Part shown: in pieces, positions 1 through 10,681 of the stretch
Layout: each line of letters begins with the position of its first letter
Numbering within the stretch: position 1 is the stretch's first letter
Origin: Inonotus obliquus
Taxonomy: Eukaryota; Basidiomycota; Agaricomycetes; Hymenochaetales; Hymenochaetaceae
DNA length: 64,000 nt
Direction of reading: 5' to 3'
NCBI GenBank assembly: GCA_032164295.1
Contig: JAJHTX010000005.1
Location: 1,922,001 to 1,986,000, forward strand
The notes under the pieces: model-generated
What the model was told of the DNA's origin: nothing
The model's database searches: none
Seen by the model: only the letters and a program-made list of their open reading frames with translations
Program-made: the position numbers and the translations under genes

Positions 1-1959
1 AAAGTTTGCTGCCACTACTATTCCTATCACCGATTCCATTATTGATCTCACTGCTATTGCCGCCATGGCCGTTAACAATACCATTTTGTCGTACCCGGGA
101 TGAAGAGGAAGATGGCAATCCTGGTGATGGCGTTCGTTGCTTCCTTTTGTCATTATTATCCCTTTGTGTTATATCTGCGGCGGCAGATGGCATGATTGAC
201 ATCAATTCTGCGAGAGCTTCTGCATTTCCTGGTTGGATCTTAAGTACAGTCCGCAAATCTAATAACGGTAATAATATAAGTGTAATGATGAGCTTGTGTG
301 ATACGACGTCCAGAGACAGACATATTTATCGTGCATACCTTTGACGGCTTCAACGGTACGTCCTTGCATGCGTCGGGCTTTGGCTCTACGCCAGTAGCCT
401 TTTCCACTTCTATGCTGTACAAGCGCTTTGTTGCATGCCTTTTCAGCGGCTATCCAGCTTTGATACTCAAAATCAGGACACCGTCAATACACGAATCAGA
501 AAACAGACTGACTTCGAAAGTTTGAGATGAGCAGCAGCAAGGTTAAGCTGATAATGAGGGAGTTCAGGCTCGATATCGTAAGCGGATTGGTACTGTTTGA
601 TAGCGGTTTCGAAGTCACCGTTCCGGAAAGCCTTATTACCCTGAAAGAAGTTGAAGGCTCAATGATACATAATACATAATAGAAAAGCGTACGAGTTCTT
701 TTGCCTTCTCTGCTTTAAAATAGCGCCACTCCATTAATTCGCCGATAGTCATTTCTGGATCGAGACCTTCGCGTTCGTCGACTTCGATACCGCCAAAGTC
801 TAGTTCCATTTCCCATATGTCTTCTTCTTCTTCAGTTTGCCAGCCAAACACCCCGCTCCCTAGGCGTGGAAAGTATATAAGGAAAATTGACGACCATTAA
901 AGATGCTTCCAATTAACTGACCTCTTCCGTCCCACTCCTTCTCCTTGCCCGAACGAATTCCCGATTCCTCTTCATCCTCCCTGACCGTCCGCTCGCATAC
1001 CTCGCCAAGGTGATCAGTCGAGCACCCACAATCACACCACTTGGTCGTGAGCTTCTCGCGAAGGACAAGTCCGTACCCGCGCACGTCAAATTCCTTGCTG
1101 ACCTGCCAAAGCGTATCAACAAGTCGCTCATACCCGATTCGAACCTTCGATTTCCAATCATCCCAAGCTGGACTGCTTCTTTTCTTCCGAGTCAAGTCGT
1201 CTTCGAGAAATTCCAGGCTTTCTTCAACGGAGGGAAGATGTGTGGGTTTCGCAAAGGAGGCCACTGGCATGGCCTCCAAATTATCAAGATGCGCTTTCAG
1301 GGATTGAAAGTGAGGTAGAAGGCGGAGCGAGTGCAGGCCCCGTTGTTTGCATATCGGAACGTTATTCGATAGGGCCTTTGGCAGCTCTTGTCAGTTTCAT
1401 GTCATGTCATGAATGATAAGGCGTGCGCTCACGAAATGCCGCAAAGCTGTGTATGACCATAAGACGCTCTTGGTCGCAACTCGTTCTCCAGCCTGACGGA
1501 GATCCATTGCGATGGCACTTCGGAAGAAATCCTTGACCTCATCGCAGTCTGCATTAGCGGCAACCCACCCGGGCGATGTCAGATCAATGCAGTCAAACAT
1601 AAGCTTCGGAAGGAAAATAAGAGCAACATTGTGCAGACGAGTCGAGTATAGCCTGCAAATATCGTGTTCATAGCGCAATAACAATATCCGAGAAATGGCC
1701 CGCTCGAGATCTGAGACGGCAATAATTGTCTAGCACCAGAGTGGCAGATTAGGCGGTACCTGTGGAGTAGTTCTCAAGAAGAACGGCTTACCGCGCTCAT
1801 CGTTTGGGTGATTGTGCGGTCAAGATGTGGATTCGGATTTCGGTGAGCATGGCCATGGCCGTTGAACATGGAACCATTCTTTTGCGACGAAGAGCCGCCT
1901 TTGCGGGCTGGGTCACGCACATTCAATCGCTTCTTCGCGTGCGAGTACTTTGCGGGCAT
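1..1959 (-). CDS. TPR-domain protein, function unknown, truncated at left edge
   Basis: Spliced minus-strand gene; exons 1792-1959, 1433-1729, 922-1384, 693-859, 513-640, 339-457 and from 258 past the window edge. All have GT-AG ends and phases match. The N-terminal ~350 residues match nothing I recognise; they include an acidic stretch just before the repeats (near 790-830). Exons at 640-200 encode tetratricopeptide helices, with motifs such as GNKAFRNGDFETAIKQYQSA, then LNLAAAHLKL and GYWRRAKARR, ending in DLRTVLKIQPGNAEAL. A Ser/Pro-rich tail follows to the edge. Tandem TPRs of this kind act as protein-interaction platforms, often chaperone partners; that role here is inference. An open stretch ending at 860 and one starting at 851 look like two genes but join cleanly across a 62-bp intron (860-921). 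Start ATG at 1959. Confidence 0.75.
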
Positions 1960-2795
1960 ACTGGCAGTTGGTGGTTAACCCGGGTAGTTGCAGCGCTTGT
2001 TCTTGTACTTGGACGAGCGTCACCTTGGAGATCAGAAAGTCGGGTCGAGGTGAATAAGATGGGGTTGCGGGCTGTGTATGATGATCTGTAATTATAGCTA
2101 TCATAAAGTTGCCGGACCGTGTGCGCATACAACTGTACAACACATACCCCAATGGCCAACAAGAACAATTTATTGAAAAGTACGGGCAGGCGCAAGCAGA
2201 ACGCCTCTCTGAGCGAGATGGCAATCAGCGCGGGTGATGAGAGATGGGATAGAAGGGGCCGAGAGAAGAAGGGGACACTTGTCCACCCACACTGAGGGGA
2301 CGGAGCTGTCCTTGAAACGCGTGACACCGACACGACGCGTGAACAGTCGCGTCTTCTACAATTTGTCCGTCACTACCATCGCAGATACATAACTTGGCTC
2401 CCATCTCATGCATATCCTCGACTTGTAGCGCTCTTTCTGTAAACTTGTGCTTTCAATCTCGCTATCTGCATTACTCTCAGCAAATTCTCGCTTCCTGCTT
2501 TCTTGTCCCCTTGTGCCACCCGCTTTGTTCTCATGGCCCTCTCTGCACCTCTTGTTGATCATGATAATCCGCTTTATTGTCCCGAAGTGACAGCTCACCA
2601 GGTGTGCATAAAGCCACCGAATCAAAACCATTATGTTACTGAAATAATTTACAGTACTTGTCTAGTATTCGCCTATTCCAAGCCTCGGTGGCAGATGCCT
2701 CTAGGTTCCCTTATTTCCACCGCTTGTGCAATGCTTTCACGGTCAACAACCTCCAGAGCTCTCCGGACTTTCAACAGCCAAGTCGCTTATTCTCT
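1960..2795. other. Intergenic, divergent promoter region
   Basis: Non-coding stretch between the divergently transcribed TPR and leucine-rich-repeat genes, so it probably holds both promoters. Short open stretches on both strands here lack ATG starts or protein-like composition. The part near 2430-2530 is pyrimidine-rich on the plus strand, as is common upstream of fungal start sites. No clear TATA box could be assigned. Confidence 0.5.
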
Positions 2796-4369
2796 ATGGT
2801 CCAGCAAGAACAAGACGGATGTAACAACGAGCAATGCTCTGCAAATACAGCCTCCAAGAATCGGAAACGACGCTCCCACAAACTTTCATCCAGCGTATCT
2901 GATGCCTTTCAAAGACGCCCTCTGAAGAAGCTCAAGCGATCATCAAGTCACGTTGATATGTCCTTTGTGCTCTCCGCTAAAGCTGAATGTCTACGGTTTT
3001 CTGATAAGATTACTCAACTATCTTCTTCTGGCATTAAATTCCGCCAAAATACTGGCCGCTCTCTCGCCGAAGAGCTTTTCTGGCCGGATGAACTGAAAGA
3101 GAACATTAATTATTTAGCACTGGAAGAGTCTGGTATCGCATCAAGTCCTGAGGGAGGGAGAACAACCAAAGGTGATAGGATTACTTGCATCGCTCTGACA
3201 CTCTCTAAAGAACGTGCTTTCAACTGTGGCATGTCTCTCTTCGGAACCTTGATATGAACCCGCGACAGAAGGCGCGAAGACGATCGGATCTGAAGCACCA
3301 GCGAGTGTCTTAGAATTACTCGGTCGTCTTGAGAAGCTTTTGCCCGGTGTGCGACTCCAAGGTCAGCTTGACGCGTCTACAGCAACATATCAAGATGTAG
3401 TCAATCTGCTTGGGCTGAGAGGTACCAACTACATTCCTAGGCATTTTCTGCGTGCTTCATGATTGTCCTTGCAGGTCATCTCAATCCTAGAACCCTATCG
3501 TTATTTCACCACACGCAAATACAATCGTTAACACTGACAGAATCCATGGCCGATGCTGACGGGCTTAATCTGTTGAGATATGATACCCTGAAAGGTCCGA
3601 CTTCTGGAACTCGCTCTACAGAAGAGTCCGATGACAGTTATTCAGTGCTCAATAATCCTACCAGTTTCCTTTCCCTCCGATCCGTTATTCTTTCCGACGT
3701 CCCGTTGGATGACGACGACTTGGCCTGCATGGGCAATCTCCAATCGCTTGAAACTCTTTTTCTTGACGACACACGGATAGGCGACATAGCGCAAGTCATT
3801 CACACTGTCATCATCGTATTTCCTAAGCTATTTTTTGCAGAGTAATGCACCTCATTCATCATAGGAGACGACTCAGTCATCTGGAGCTGTCGTGGAACGA
3901 CAGGATAACGGACGATGCAATACCCACCCTGTTCAGCCTCTCAAGCCTTAGCTTTCTTTCCCTGAAAGGTACAGGAGTTACAATGAAAGGACTTCGGAGA
4001 CTGGCTTGTTCGGCCAGGGACAGGGAAAAGAAAATCAGCATTATACTACCTTCAGATTGCGAGGAGTATATGTGCAGTGAGTCTACTCTCTTTTACTAGC
4101 TCCTTTGAAGTAAGGCGACGTCTTATTGCGCAGACCTACACAACGAATACGAAACTGTTCTAGTCCCACCTCTGGTACACGACCCGAATACTTGCCATAC
4201 ACTCACAAGCGCAGCTCTTAAAGAGAATCTCGACGTACATGCCGCGCACAATCCTACCGTAATGACGGTGGGCACAAGAACCGAGCTAGAAAGACAGCTA
4301 AGGAAGATATTGCTACGAAGACAGAAAGATATGATTGTCCAGGGCTTTATGCTACAAGGATTTGCGTGA
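2796..4369 (+). CDS. Leucine-rich-repeat protein
   Basis: Exons 2796-3171, 3269-3421, 3475-3790, 3841-4076 and 4134-4369 give 438 residues. The N-terminus is basic and Ser-rich (KNRKRRSHK, RRPLKKLKR), which suggests nuclear location. The C-terminal half carries leucine-rich repeats: LRSVILSDVPLDDDDLACM, LQSLETLFLDDTRIGD, LSHLELSWNDRITDDAIPTL and LSFLSLKGTGVTMKGL, the RNI/AMN1-like type. Such repeats form curved binding surfaces; no F-box or catalytic domain is evident. The third intron (3791-3840) can only be spliced in frame with a GC donor (GCAAGT). The start is the first ATG in frame; upstream in-frame sequence begins with a non-ATG codon. Specific function unknown. Confidence 0.8.
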
Positions 4370-5116
4370 TCAAGCGACACATGTTGGTTCTCCCGTTAGT
4401 TTATATGGTTTAAGAAGAACGGATGTATACCTTGCGACACCTCAGAATGCCAGTGAACCTGCCCTTCTAACAGAAATAATGTAGTATTCGACGCATCATT
4501 CAGTGATCCGGGGAGCTCGCATCAAATTGAAAGACAATCAAGTTTACAAAGACTTGTTGTATTTTTCACTGTTGCGTGATGATGAACCAATGGGGTGTGG
4601 GGTGGTTTGTTGATCACTGCTTGCTAGTGCTTTACATAATAAAACGCCTGCGTCCAAATTGCTTCCTGAGCATATCTGGCTTTCCAACCAACTTCATCCT
4701 CTAGATACACCCACATTTCTACTTGCTCCGTGGATAGGACTTATGGTTGTATGAGAGCGTGATCAGAAGTTGCCTTGCATTGCGCCTCGTGTTCTTACCG
4801 CGTTTTCCCCCCGTTCCGATATAAAGTCGACCAGATGAATCCAAGCCATCTGAATTAGTAGCAATACTTAGTCCTTCCTCCCTCTTATTAGTTGCCTTCT
4901 TTCATTTCGATCGCTCACTGTGCTCTTTCTCACCCGTCGGCGTTTAGGTGAGGCTATACAAACTACATTAAACGCTTTTGATGGTATAAACTGTACTGAT
5001 CGGACCGCTTTTAAGCTTGCAGATCGTGCTTCTTTCCCTTCGGGCCACGATATTCCCCGACTCACTCTCACTCTCTTCCCTTCTCCGGGGCCTTCTTCTG
5101 TGGGTCCACATCCTCC
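4370..5116. other. Intergenic region
   Basis: Contains the 3' flank of the leucine-rich-repeat gene and the 5' region of the forkhead gene. The run to 5116 is pyrimidine-rich (near 5035-5110), typical just upstream of a fungal transcription start. No supported gene. Confidence 0.5.
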
Positions 5117-7340
5117 ATGAGTGCCGACAGAGGCACACTCGAGCCTCGCTTTCGGCACTCCGTCTACGATGCACGCGACGGTACCGACACTTCGGCAAAC
5201 GGTGATAACAATAACTTTTCTCTCATTCTTCGGCCCGCCGATTTTGATGATGAGCCTCACGACGCGTCTCGCCCGGATACTTTACTCGACCCAGCATTGT
5301 CGTCCTCGCGCATGTCGCGTTCGCAGAGCGTGTCAAATCAACCAAGAAGCTCGGCGAAACGAAGGGAGCACTCGGAACACCCCAGTGAGTCCTTTATGCA
5401 CGACTCGCAAATCCATACCGGTGCTTTAGACGAGCAAACCCGACGGAGGCAAGATGTCTACTCAACCTTTGACGATGGCGGACGGCGGATCGGGCTTGAT
5501 CACCCTCAGAGTGTGGCTGAATCCAATGGATATTATCGCAAACACGTGCACGAGTACGACAACACGCGGGGTGGACCTCTGCATCTCCCCTCGCAAATGC
5601 CAGCTCAAAGCAAATACCCCGAACAGGGACCTCTTCCTCCAGTGTCTGCCGTGATCGCTGGAATTCCTCCTGATCCTCACTATGGCGTCAGTTCGTTCTC
5701 GCATATCCAGAACAGACCTCGGACTCCCCACGAGATACTGGGTCTGCCAGCAGGCGCGCCACTTAATCTCTGGAGCTTGGCAGATCCTGACGCGCCCGAC
5801 GCAAAACCCCAATATAACTACCACGTCCTTGTGAAGCTTGCGATTCTTGGTAACAAGGGGCAGAAGGCAACATTGCAGGACATCCTTAGGGCTATTCGAA
5901 TGCGTTTTCCGTACTATGCTAATTTACCAAAGCAGGAAGCTATTGCGTTTAGCGTGTGTTACCTTTCTTTCGTCACTTATTATCGCAGTCGCTGATTCTA
6001 TTTCATCCTTATTGGGCATGTTACTTTGTCCGCTGTAGAACTCCATTCGTCACTTGCTATCTCTCCTCGCGGCCTTTGTGCGAGAGCCTAAGCCCGTCAC
6101 AGAACCAGGTAAAGGTTCTTACTGGAAAGTCGATTTCTCGAAAGGGGAAGGCAACAAGCGCGTACGAAAACGCAATAAACCTCAGAAAAAGACTGCGGAT
6201 GGTCAGCCTGGCGCTAGCAAACAGGATGCACGCGGCAGCAACGAGAAACCGGATAACGGATCCGAAACCGAGGACTCGCAACTTTGCGCTTCAACGGAGA
6301 CACCGATTGACTCTCCGATCTCTGCGTCACCTGTAGAAAATCCACCGCAAACGCCAAAGCCGAGAGGTTGGGGGAAAGGTGGAAGAAAACCGGCACCGAA
6401 GAATCTGGTCAACACTCCGAATGGTGGAACGGCGACCGTCTCGACTTCATTAAGTAGAACGCGAGATAATTTCGACGAACGCCCCGATCCCATGTTTGTA
6501 GACAACATGATGCGAGATCCTGGCACGGTATCGCACTCGAGTTCTGCACCTGATCTGTATATGCAGGCGCATTCGGGTAATATCGGTGCTCATCGCGGTC
6601 GTGTTGTACGTGGGGCGGTGCGAAACTCACCATACCCACCGACAGTTGTCACATCACGGAGTGCATCTGTGTCTAGTTCTTCCGAACGTGATTATCAGCA
6701 AGTATCCATGTCACCTGTGGATATGCGTTATCAGAATGGACATTATCCGGGCGTCCAACCAGTGAATAGAAGAACACCCTCGTTGCATGAACAACAAGAA
6801 AGGCATAGTCCGCAACTTGCCCATGGAGTCGCTGCTTACGCAAACCATGGGAGTAGCGCATACACTCGACAATATACTCTCAACAATAATGAAGGATATG
6901 ACAGTGTTTCATCGCAATCACCAATGTCAGATCAGTCTATCCTATCCCCTATCGCTAATACGCAGTCGCACCTCCCGTTTATCAATACGTCGTCGCAGCA
7001 GCAGCAGGCGCATCATCCTAACCATTTCATTCGTAACGACTCATCGGCATCTCCTGCATCTGCCACTTATAGCAATCATAACCTTGCATATTCTGATCAC
7101 GGAACAACGTCGAACTCTATTCCCAGCAGTAGTTCCACATCGGCTCCTGCGATGTCTAACGCCGTCTCATATGGGTTCATGCCTTACGTCAATGGTGCGC
7201 GTCAAAATGCTAGCGCTACAAACGCAACGAACCTCACGATGCGAATCCAAGGCCGACATGGCGACAGTCCTCAGTACGCGAACTTCGTCGCTTGGAATCC
7301 CCCTCGCAATCAAGCCGAAATAACAGGCCATCGCCACTGA
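5117..7340 (+). CDS. Forkhead (winged-helix) transcription factor
   Basis: Two exons, 5117-5953 and 6039-7340, give 712 residues; the 85-bp GT-AG intron splits the forkhead domain. The domain spans about residues 230-320. It starts KPQYNYHVLVKLAILG, continues with LQDILRAIRMRFPYY, reads NSIRH at the start of the recognition helix, and ends TEPGKGSYWKVD, the conserved wing-1 segment. A basic stretch follows (KRVRKRNKPQKK), probably a nuclear localisation signal. The flanks are long, Ser/Asn/Gln/His-rich and presumably disordered activation regions. Forkheads bind DNA as monomers and regulate cell cycle or development in fungi; the target set here is unknown. After the conserved RH the helix reads LLSLLAAF, where most family members have N/S-L-S-x-N-x-C-F. 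Confidence 0.9.
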
Positions 7341-8517
7341 TTAGCTTCGCCGACTTCTAGCTCTCGCAGCACATTTTTTCTTTACTTTTTGGTTTTTCTG
7401 GTATTCTTCTTTGCTGTATTTCGCTTTTTTCTGTTGGATATATATGGTGCTCTAAAAGCAACCCAAGTATTCACATTCCACTATCCCGAATTCGAAATTT
7501 GCTTTCAACTCACAACCTACCCCCTTTTCATTCCAGTTTGTTTTCACATGCAAGGATGTCTTGGTCCATTATCATGCCCCTCGCGTTATTGTGACTTTCG
7601 GTTTCTTACACGATTCGGAAGCAACACTAATGTAGACGACCAATTAACCAACTAACCGACTGACATGCACTTCCCCTTCTATCATTGCACTTAGCTCCTA
7701 TCCTATTTCCCTCTATTCTTACAATAAAAACCTTCACATTACAATTCTTGTATATACCTTCTATTCCTATTCCTCCCTCTCCTCGTCCCCTTCCCCCTAT
7801 CCACCCACCCACATTTCTGATTTTATCATGTTGTGCTATTATCTCCTTTGCCTTCCATTTTCGTTTTTTCTCCTCCATCTTTTCCGGTAACTGATTTGAA
7901 AGACCTAACTTGCTATCGTATTGCTTTCCTGATTATTTCCTTCCCCTTGCTTTTGCTCCTTGCTTTGTTCTACTACGTTTCTGGGCAATGTTTTCATCTC
8001 ATCGTGATATCATGAGATGTGGAACTTTGCCTGGATGTAGTAGGTGCTATCGTCTATCGTCTATCGTCTTTGCTTTCGAAAAATTGCTGTCGTCACATAA
8101 TTTCATTTCACTCCAATTATTTGCTATCACATAACAATGATCACGCCGGCCGTACGTACTATACTTCGTGACAAGATGTTTGTTTTTATACTTTAGTTCG
8201 TCAATGCCTTGTCGTAAGCTTACAGGCGTAGCTCTAAATTATACTCTATAATGTACATATTTTCATCTACCATTTTGGGGTCAGAACAGAGTGAGAGCCT
8301 GTAGAGTACAAGTAGAGAATAGCACGCTGAACACAGTCCCAATCGTTATTTCGTTTCGTTGATAACTGTTCCACTGAACTAGTCAGCGTTCAACTGTGAG
8401 AAGCAGACACCAAGAATTGCCAGAGCATTGAAAAGGTTCGTAGTCGCATAGCAGACGAAGGGCATGAAAGCGAAAAGACAGACCGGACAGAAGGAGCGCG
8501 TCAGTAGTTATCAGTGA
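7341..8517. other. Intergenic region between convergent genes
   Basis: 3' flanks of the forkhead gene (+) and the Ecm11-like gene (-). Strongly pyrimidine-rich on the plus strand from about 7650 to 8000. Short open stretches are low-complexity Leu/Phe/Ser/Pro and not credible proteins. Positions 8047-8068 hold a short tandem repeat of the unit CGTCTAT. Confidence 0.5.
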
Positions 8518-10246
8518 TTAGGAGGTTCCACCAGTTGTTCCGCCTAGAACAGTGCCAGAATCCTTTACGAGCTTTTCCTGCACGCTCTTGAGCATCGTCC
8601 TGCGCTCGCCGAGGGTAACTTTGTGTTGTGCAACCTTATCGTGAAGAGTCGCGTAGAGTGTGAGCTTGGTACTGTCATATTTATGAGCACATGCTTGCAA
8701 GGAAGCAATAATCAGGAGGAGATCTGTATGCAACGTACGTCATATGCTGCTTGACCTGCGAAAATGTCAGTGGATAGTAAAGACTTGATGAACGATACTC
8801 ACAAAATCAACAAGCTTGCTAAACTTTCCCGAGATCTCTATAAAATCGATTCATATAAACGCATGAAAACATTCCTTCGTCACAAACCTTCTGCACCAGC
8901 CTTCCATTCTTCCATTGTGCAGCTGGTCCAACGTTTCTTGGCGGCTTCGTACTGTTCAATGTGTTCCGCTAGATACTGATCTAGTTCAATCCCGAGGAGG
9001 CGATAAAGTGCCTGATTTTCCTCGCCAAACCGCGCTGCATTTTGAACGTATGTATTTGGTTGCGAGTGAGGTCCAGGCTCAGTATGATGAGAGTTGAAAG
9101 GATCAATCTGGATATTGGGAGTCTGATAACGGCGCGTGGGAGTCGAGCTTCTGGATGGACGAGCCGGATGCTCGTAGGTCAAGTCGTCATGTTGTTCGAT
9201 CACCAGCTATTTCCGTCAATTCGTACCAGAGTGATATCCAAGAAGCCACACACCTCCTTTGAGTGCATGTCAAGCTTAGTACGTTTCCCTTCTCTATTCA
9301 ATACACAATCGTCAGAATCATGTTGACCAATGCGTTTTGTGGCGCGACGAAGCACACGTTGATCGTGCTTATGAGATACGGCCTCCGTATCTTCTTCATC
9401 ACCATTATCTACATTTATGGGAGCCTGATAGTCGTAGGATCGATTTTCTCTGAAGAACTGATGAGGTGAGGGCGGAGACAGAGAATTGAATGTATGCGCC
9501 TCTTCTGCCTGTTCTTCATTGGTGTTTCTCATGGGAAAGACCTCACGCCTTGCAGGTTCCAGAGGTTCGCCGTATGATGTACGTGATGTAGGAGGAGAAA
9601 ACCCGTTCATGAGGGATTGGTCGGGCGCAGCAAAAACGTTTCCAGATAAAGCAACTGGGGCGCGGATATGCCTCGCGCCACTGGGCGACAAGTGGGCGGC
9701 TGAAAGGTGTTGAAGACGCGTTGACTGCTTCTGAACAGAAAGCGACGGCGTAGACTGATCATCTAATAGAAGAGGTGCATTTGAAGAATTGAACAAGTGG
9801 GGCTTTGTAGAGCCAGAGTTTTGCAATCGACGAGGAGACATAGGAAGAGGCCTCGGCGAGCGAATGCGGGATAAAGGCTCGTTTTCTTTGAGTCTATCCA
9901 CCATTGAATTCTTGTCTCTCTTGTTCTGAGAGTCGGTAGCCTTCTTTGGTTTTGCGCGAGTAAGAGAGCTTATATTGAGAGGCTTATCAATGCCTGACAT
10001 GGCGGAAGCTGGTGGTTGCATCGCAGCAGTAGTTGGCACACCACATCCATTTTCGTTCTTGTTGTTGTGGGTTTTGCTTCTCACGGACTTGCGTTCTGGA
10101 CGCGGGGAGTTTGATGCATCTTTGAGAGCAACAGGTTCTTGTCTATCAGTTGTTGACTGGATACCTGATTCGGTGGCACCAGCATCAGTGGACTTAGATG
10201 GAGTCGACTTTGCGGTAGCAGAGAAGAATTGCTGACGTGCACTCAT
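8518..10246 (-). CDS. Candidate Ecm11-like C-terminal domain protein
   Basis: Exons 9254-10246, 8888-9206, 8803-8837, 8739-8755 (a 17-nt microexon) and 8518-8671 give 505 residues; all introns are GT-AG and 47-67 bp. The first ~330 residues are Ser/Pro/Lys-rich and probably disordered. The last ~120 form a helical segment with an early MEEWKAG motif, then KFSKLVDFVKQHM, then KLTLYATLHDKVAQHK and a terminal helix with ERRTMLKSVQEKL. This layout (disordered protein ending in a W-x2-AG helical module) resembles the Ecm11 C-terminal family, whose founding member is a meiotic synaptonemal-complex component in yeast. That assignment is a resemblance from memory only. A longer in-frame start at 10312 is TTG, so 10246 (ATG) is preferred. 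Confidence 0.6.
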
Positions 10247-10681
10247 CCCTGTCGGTGCCGTTGAAGAGTCGACGACGAAGAGACGAGCAAGAGCAGGGCT
10301 GCACTTAGCCAATCGAGGCGTCTACGATCACGTGTTTACCACGCGTGGAAAGTTGAACTTGATCGAAGACGCGACTTCCACGCCTTGGCGGCATTTTGCC
10401 AGTCCAAGCCTTCTCTTCTCCCCCCATATCTCTCGAACTAGCTCTTGGATCATAACGACTGTACACGATATTCACGAGACTCAGTACAGACTGTATTAGA
10501 ACAGAAAAAAAGCTTCCGTCTAGCGTTATTCGGCGATACCGCACCCTTCCAGACTCTGGTCCGTACGGCCGTTCATTTACCTCCGTTAATCAATTGGTGC
10601 TAATCGCACCTATAGATATCAAAAACCCACATTCTTTATTAACGATTTTGTTTTCTTCTAGCGAGACCTGACCCCCCAACC

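Noticed and set aside
636..1279. Two separate minus-strand genes meeting at 851/860
   Set aside because: The apparent start at 851 is GTG, not ATG, and a clean 62-bp intron joins both parts into one frame.
9254..10312. Longer N-terminus of the Ecm11-like protein from 10312
   Set aside because: The codon there is TTG; the first ATG in frame is at 10246.
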